A DNA stretch of 64,000 nt from NCBI RefSeq assembly GCF_036409475.1, contig NZ_JAYRCK010000024.1, positions 28,725 through 92,724 on the forward strand, written 5' to 3'. Positions within the stretch are counted from its first letter, which is position 1, and every line of letters begins with the position of its first letter. Source of the stretch: Scandinavium sp036409475. GTDB taxonomy: Bacteria > Pseudomonadota > Gammaproteobacteria > Enterobacterales > Enterobacteriaceae. The position numbers and the translations under genes were made by a program. This document shows, one piece after another, positions 60,631-64,000 of this stretch. The notes under the pieces are model-generated. The model was not told the DNA's origin. It saw only the letters and a list, made by a program, of their open reading frames with translations, and ran no database searches.

Positions 60631-62745
60631 ATGGCTCGTACAACACCCATCGCACGCTACCGTAACATCGGTATCAGTGCGCACATCGACGCCGGTAAAA
60701 CCACGACTACCGAACGTATTCTGTTCTACACCGGTGTAAACCACAAAATCGGTGAAGTTCATGACGGCGCCGCAACCATGGACTGGATGGAGCAGGAGCA
60801 GGAGCGTGGTATCACCATTACCTCCGCAGCAACGACTGCATTCTGGTCTGGTATGGCGAAGCAGTATGAACCGCATCGCGTAAACATCATCGACACCCCG
60901 GGCCACGTTGACTTCACCATCGAAGTAGAACGTTCCATGCGTGTTCTTGACGGTGCGGTAATGGTTTACTGCGCAGTTGGTGGTGTTCAGCCACAGTCTG
61001 AAACCGTATGGCGTCAGGCTAACAAATACAAAGTTCCACGCATCGCGTTCGTTAACAAAATGGACCGTATGGGTGCTAACTTCCTGAAAGTTGTTGGTCA
61101 GATCAAATCCCGTCTGGGCGCGAACCCTGTTCCGCTGCAGCTGGCGATTGGTGCTGAAGAAGGTTTCACCGGTGTTATCGACCTGGTGAAAATGAAAGCC
61201 ATCAACTGGAACGATGCTGATCAGGGCGTGACCTTCGAATACGAAGATATCCCAGCTGATATGCAGGACCTGGCTGACGAATGGCACCAGAACCTGATCG
61301 AATCCGCTGCGGAAGCGTCTGAAGAGCTGATGGAAAAATACCTGGGCGGCGAAGAGCTGACTGAGGAAGAAATCAAGAAAGCTCTGCGTCAGCGCGTGCT
61401 GAACAACGAAATCATTCTGGTAACCTGTGGTTCTGCGTTCAAGAACAAAGGTGTTCAGGCGATGCTGGATGCGGTAATCGATTACCTGCCAGCACCTACT
61501 GACGTTCCTGCGATCAACGGTATGCTGGATGACGGTAAAGACACGCCATCTGAGCGTCACGCTAGCGATGAAGAGCCGTTTGCTGCTCTGGCATTCAAAA
61601 TTGCTACCGACCCGTTTGTAGGTAACCTGACCTTCTTCCGCGTTTACTCTGGTGTGGTTAACTCCGGTGATACCGTATATAACCCGGTGAAATCCGCTCG
61701 TGAGCGTTTTGGTCGTATCGTTCAGATGCATGCTAACAAACGTGAAGAGATCAAAGAAGTTCGCGCGGGCGACATTGCAGCAGCAATCGGCCTGAAAGAC
61801 GTGACTACAGGTGACACCATCTGTGACCCAGACCACGTGATCATTCTGGAGCGTATGGAATTCCCTGAGCCGGTAATTTCTATCGCTGTAGAACCGAAAA
61901 CCAAAGCTGACCAGGAAAAAATGGGTCTGGCTCTGGGTCGTCTGGCGAAAGAAGATCCGTCATTCCGCGTATGGACTGACGAAGAGTCTAACCAGACCAT
62001 CATCGCCGGTATGGGTGAACTGCACCTCGACATCATCGTTGACCGTATGAAGCGTGAATTCAACGTTGAAGCGAACGTCGGTAAACCTCAGGTTGCTTAC
62101 CGTGAAGCGATTCGCGCGAAAGTTACCGATATCGAAGGTAAACACGCCAAGCAGTCTGGTGGTCGCGGCCAGTACGGTCATGTTGTTATCGACATGTACC
62201 CGCTGGAGCCGGGCTCAAATCCGAAAGGTTATGAGTTCATCAACGACATCAAAGGTGGTGTAATTCCTGGCGAATACATCCCTGCCGTTGATAAAGGTAT
62301 CCAGGAGCAGCTGAAGGCCGGTCCTCTGGCTGGTTACCCGGTAGTTGATCTCGGCGTGCGTCTGCACTTCGGTTCTTACCATGACGTTGACTCCTCTGAA
62401 CTGGCGTTTAAACTGGCTGCTTCTATCGCCTTCAAAGATGGCTTTAAGAAAGCGAAACCCGTTCTGCTTGAGCCTATCATGAAGGTTGAAGTAGAGACTC
62501 CGGAAGAGAACACCGGTGACGTTATCGGTGACTTGAGCCGTCGCCGCGGTATGCTGCGTGGTCAGGAATCTGATGTGACTGGCGTTAAGATCCACGCGGA
62601 AGTTCCGCTGTCTGAAATGTTCGGATATGCCACTCAGCTGCGTTCTCTGACCAAAGGTCGTGCATCATACACTATGGAATTCCTGAAGTATGATGATGCG
62701 CCGAACAACGTTGCTCAGGCCGTTATCGAAGCTCGTGGCAAATAA
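60631..62745 (+). CDS. fusA: Elongation factor G
   Basis: GTPase driving ribosomal translocation and recycling, 704 aa as in E. coli. G1 AHIDAGKTT (about 17-25), G2 RGITI, G3 DTPGHVD, G4 NKMD. Domains II to V complete. Preceded by AACGAGGAATC. Confidence 0.99.
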   Translation: MARTTPIARYRNIGISAHIDAGKTTTTERILFYTGVNHKIGEVHDGAATMDWMEQEQERGITITSAATTAFWSGMAKQYEPHRVNIIDTPGHVDFTIEVERSMRVLDGAVMVYCAVGGVQPQSETVWRQANKYKVPRIAFVNKMDRMGANFLKVVGQIKSRLGANPVPLQLAIGAEEGFTGVIDLVKMKAINWNDADQGVTFEYEDIPADMQDLADEWHQNLIESAAEASEELMEKYLGGEELTEEEIKKALRQRVLNNEIILVTCGSAFKNKGVQAMLDAVIDYLPAPTDVPAINGMLDDGKDTPSERHASDEEPFAALAFKIATDPFVGNLTFFRVYSGVVNSGDTVYNPVKSARERFGRIVQMHANKREEIKEVRAGDIAAAIGLKDVTTGDTICDPDHVIILERMEFPEPVISIAVEPKTKADQEKMGLALGRLAKEDPSFRVWTDEESNQTIIAGMGELHLDIIVDRMKREFNVEANVGKPQVAYREAIRAKVTDIEGKHAKQSGGRGQYGHVVIDMYPLEPGSNPKGYEFINDIKGGVIPGEYIPAVDKGIQEQLKAGPLAGYPVVDLGVRLHFGSYHDVDSSELAFKLAASIAFKDGFKKAKPVLLEPIMKVEVETPEENTGDVIGDLSRRRGMLRGQESDVTGVKIHAEVPLSEMFGYATQLRSLTKGRASYTMEFLKYDDAPNNVAQAVIEARGK

Positions 62746-62769
62746 GCCATAGTTAAAAACTAATGTCCC

Positions 62770-62795
62770 GTGCTCTCTCCAGAAGGGGAGAGCAC
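62770..62795 (+). other. Hairpin between fusA and tufA
   Basis: GTGCTCTCTCC and GGGGAGAGCAC pair around AGAA, 11 bp with one G-U; it has no T-run, so likely affects mRNA stability or partial termination rather than ending transcription. Confidence 0.7.
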
Positions 62796-62814
62796 TATAG
62801 TAAGGAATATAGCC

Positions 62815-63999
62815 GTGTCTAAAGAAAAATTTGAACGTACAAAACCGCACGTTAACGTTGGTACTATCGGCCACGTTGACCATGGTAAAACTACCCTGAC
62901 CGCTGCGATCACTACCGTACTGGCTAAAACCTACGGTGGTTCTGCTCGTGCATTCGACCAGATCGATAACGCACCAGAAGAAAAAGCTCGTGGTATCACC
63001 ATCAACACCTCTCACGTTGAATATGACACCCCGTCCCGCCACTACGCACACGTAGACTGCCCGGGCCACGCCGACTATGTTAAAAACATGATCACCGGTG
63101 CGGCTCAGATGGATGGCGCGATCCTGGTTGTTGCTGCGACTGACGGCCCTATGCCTCAGACTCGTGAGCACATCCTGCTGGGTCGCCAGGTAGGCGTTCC
63201 GTTCATCATCGTGTTCCTGAACAAATGCGACATGGTTGATGACGAAGAGCTGCTGGAACTGGTAGAAATGGAAGTTCGTGAACTTCTGTCTCAGTACGAT
63301 TTCCCAGGTGACGACACTCCGATCGTTCGTGGTTCTGCGCTGAAAGCGCTGGAAGGCGAAGCAGAGTGGGAAGCGAAAATCATCGAACTGGCTGGCTTCC
63401 TGGATTCTTACATCCCGGAACCAGAGCGTGCGATTGACAAGCCGTTCCTGCTGCCAATCGAAGACGTATTCTCCATCTCCGGCCGTGGTACTGTAGTTAC
63501 CGGTCGTGTAGAGCGCGGTATCGTTAAAGTTGGCGAAGAAGTAGAAATCGTGGGTATCAAAGAAACCGCGAAAACGACCTGTACTGGCGTTGAAATGTTC
63601 CGCAAACTGCTGGACGAAGGCCGTGCTGGTGAGAACGTTGGTGTTCTGCTGCGTGGTATCAAACGTGAAGAAATCGAACGTGGTCAGGTACTGGCGAAGC
63701 CAGGCTCAATCAAGCCACACACCAAGTTCGAATCTGAAGTGTACATCCTGTCCAAAGACGAAGGCGGCCGTCATACTCCGTTCTTCAAAGGCTACCGTCC
63801 ACAGTTCTACTTCCGTACAACTGACGTGACCGGTACCATCGAACTGCCAGAAGGCGTAGAGATGGTCATGCCAGGCGACAACATCAAAATGGTTGTTACC
63901 CTGATCCACCCAATCGCGATGGATGACGGTCTGCGTTTCGCAATCCGTGAAGGCGGCCGTACCGTTGGCGCGGGCGTTGTTGCTAAAGTTATCAGCTAA
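62815..63999 (+). CDS. tufA: Elongation factor Tu
   Basis: GTPase that brings aminoacyl-tRNA to the ribosome, 394 aa. G1 GHVDHGKTT, effector RGITINTSHVEY, G3 DCPGHADY, G4 NKCD. It starts at GTG 62815 with AAGGAA upstream; an earlier GTG at 62770 is inside the hairpin. Ends AKVIS; the stop TAA is at 63997-63999, so no terminator is visible. Confidence 0.99.
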   Translation: MSKEKFERTKPHVNVGTIGHVDHGKTTLTAAITTVLAKTYGGSARAFDQIDNAPEEKARGITINTSHVEYDTPSRHYAHVDCPGHADYVKNMITGAAQMDGAILVVAATDGPMPQTREHILLGRQVGVPFIIVFLNKCDMVDDEELLELVEMEVRELLSQYDFPGDDTPIVRGSALKALEGEAEWEAKIIELAGFLDSYIPEPERAIDKPFLLPIEDVFSISGRGTVVTGRVERGIVKVGEEVEIVGIKETAKTTCTGVEMFRKLLDEGRAGENVGVLLRGIKREEIERGQVLAKPGSIKPHTKFESEVYILSKDEGGRHTPFFKGYRPQFYFRTTDVTGTIELPEGVEMVMPGDNIKMVVTLIHPIAMDDGLRFAIREGGRTVGAGVVAKVIS

Positions 64000-64000
64000 T

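Noticed and set aside
60607..61836. 409-aa minus-strand ORF opposite fusA
   Set aside because: Antisense shadow of highly biased fusA codons; no motif or ribosome site.
1..63999. Mobile elements, CRISPR arrays, tRNA or rRNA genes
   Set aside because: No transposase, integrase, direct-repeat array or cloverleaf sequence was recognised; all repeats seen are short intergenic elements.

Overview
The window is one chromosomal block from a member of the Enterobacteriaceae, a gamma-proteobacterium close to Escherichia coli. Almost every gene matches a familiar E. coli family in length and motifs, and the order is that of the E. coli malQ to tufA region. I infer an Enterobacter/Lelliottia/Leclercia-like genus, not E. 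coli itself, because several junctions differ: no gntT next to nfuA, no nirC between nirD and cysG, a codA gene beside nirB, a DUF1471 gene before feo, and a yhfG-fic fusion. These assignments come from remembered families; no search was run. I see no rRNA, tRNA, CRISPR array, insertion sequence, prophage or integrase.

Layout. 1-3.6 kb: the 3' end of malQ, then nfuA and gntX (minus), bioH (plus) and a small secreted DUF1471 gene. 3.6-6.4 kb: the ferrous iron operon feoABC (minus). 6.8-12 kb: tex (yhgF) and greB (minus), then the osmosensing operon ompR-envZ (plus). 12-21 kb: pckA (minus), yhgE, a minus-strand cluster for redox, heat and envelope stress (hslO, hslR, yrfG, igaA), and nudE. 21-27 kb: a run of five hairpins, mrcA (PBP1a) and the divergent competence/pilus-like operon hofMNOPQ. 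27.4-34 kb: the long plus-strand series aroK-aroB-damX-dam-rpe-gph-trpS. 34-41.5 kb: the lipoprotein yhfL and the nitrite/siroheme genes cysG, nirD, nirB (minus), then codA (plus) and tsgA (minus). 41.7-45 kb: ppiA, a fused yhfG-fic, pabA and argD. 45-53 kb: yhfK and crp (minus), yhfA (plus), prkB, yheU, yheT and yheS (minus). 52.9-64 kb: kefG-kefB-yheV, slyD, slyX (minus), fkpA, yheO-tusDCB and the str operon rpsL-rpsG-fusA-tufA, whose last stop codon lies two bases before the window edge.

Several regulatory sites read clearly: FNR and NarL/NarP sites with the E. coli spacing at nirB, an exact CpxR box before ppiA, a near-perfect CRP palindrome before pckA, a sigma-E-type promoter before fkpA, the str promoter before rpsL, and candidate Fur/FNR sites before feoA. 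Many intrinsic terminators and three REP/BIME-type elements lie between genes.

The most unusual items are: (1) an in-frame fusion of the YhfG (FicA) antitoxin N-terminus to a Fic domain that has lost its own N-terminus; (2) a 95-bp dispersed repeat whose end supplies the last Arg codon, the stop codon and an intrinsic terminator of both pckA and prkB; (3) five hairpins in about 190 bp between convergent nudE and mrcA, flanked by two copies of one palindrome; and (4) loss of nirC with a hairpin at the junction. Otherwise this is conserved core chromosome, and I do not see a large undescribed gene system.
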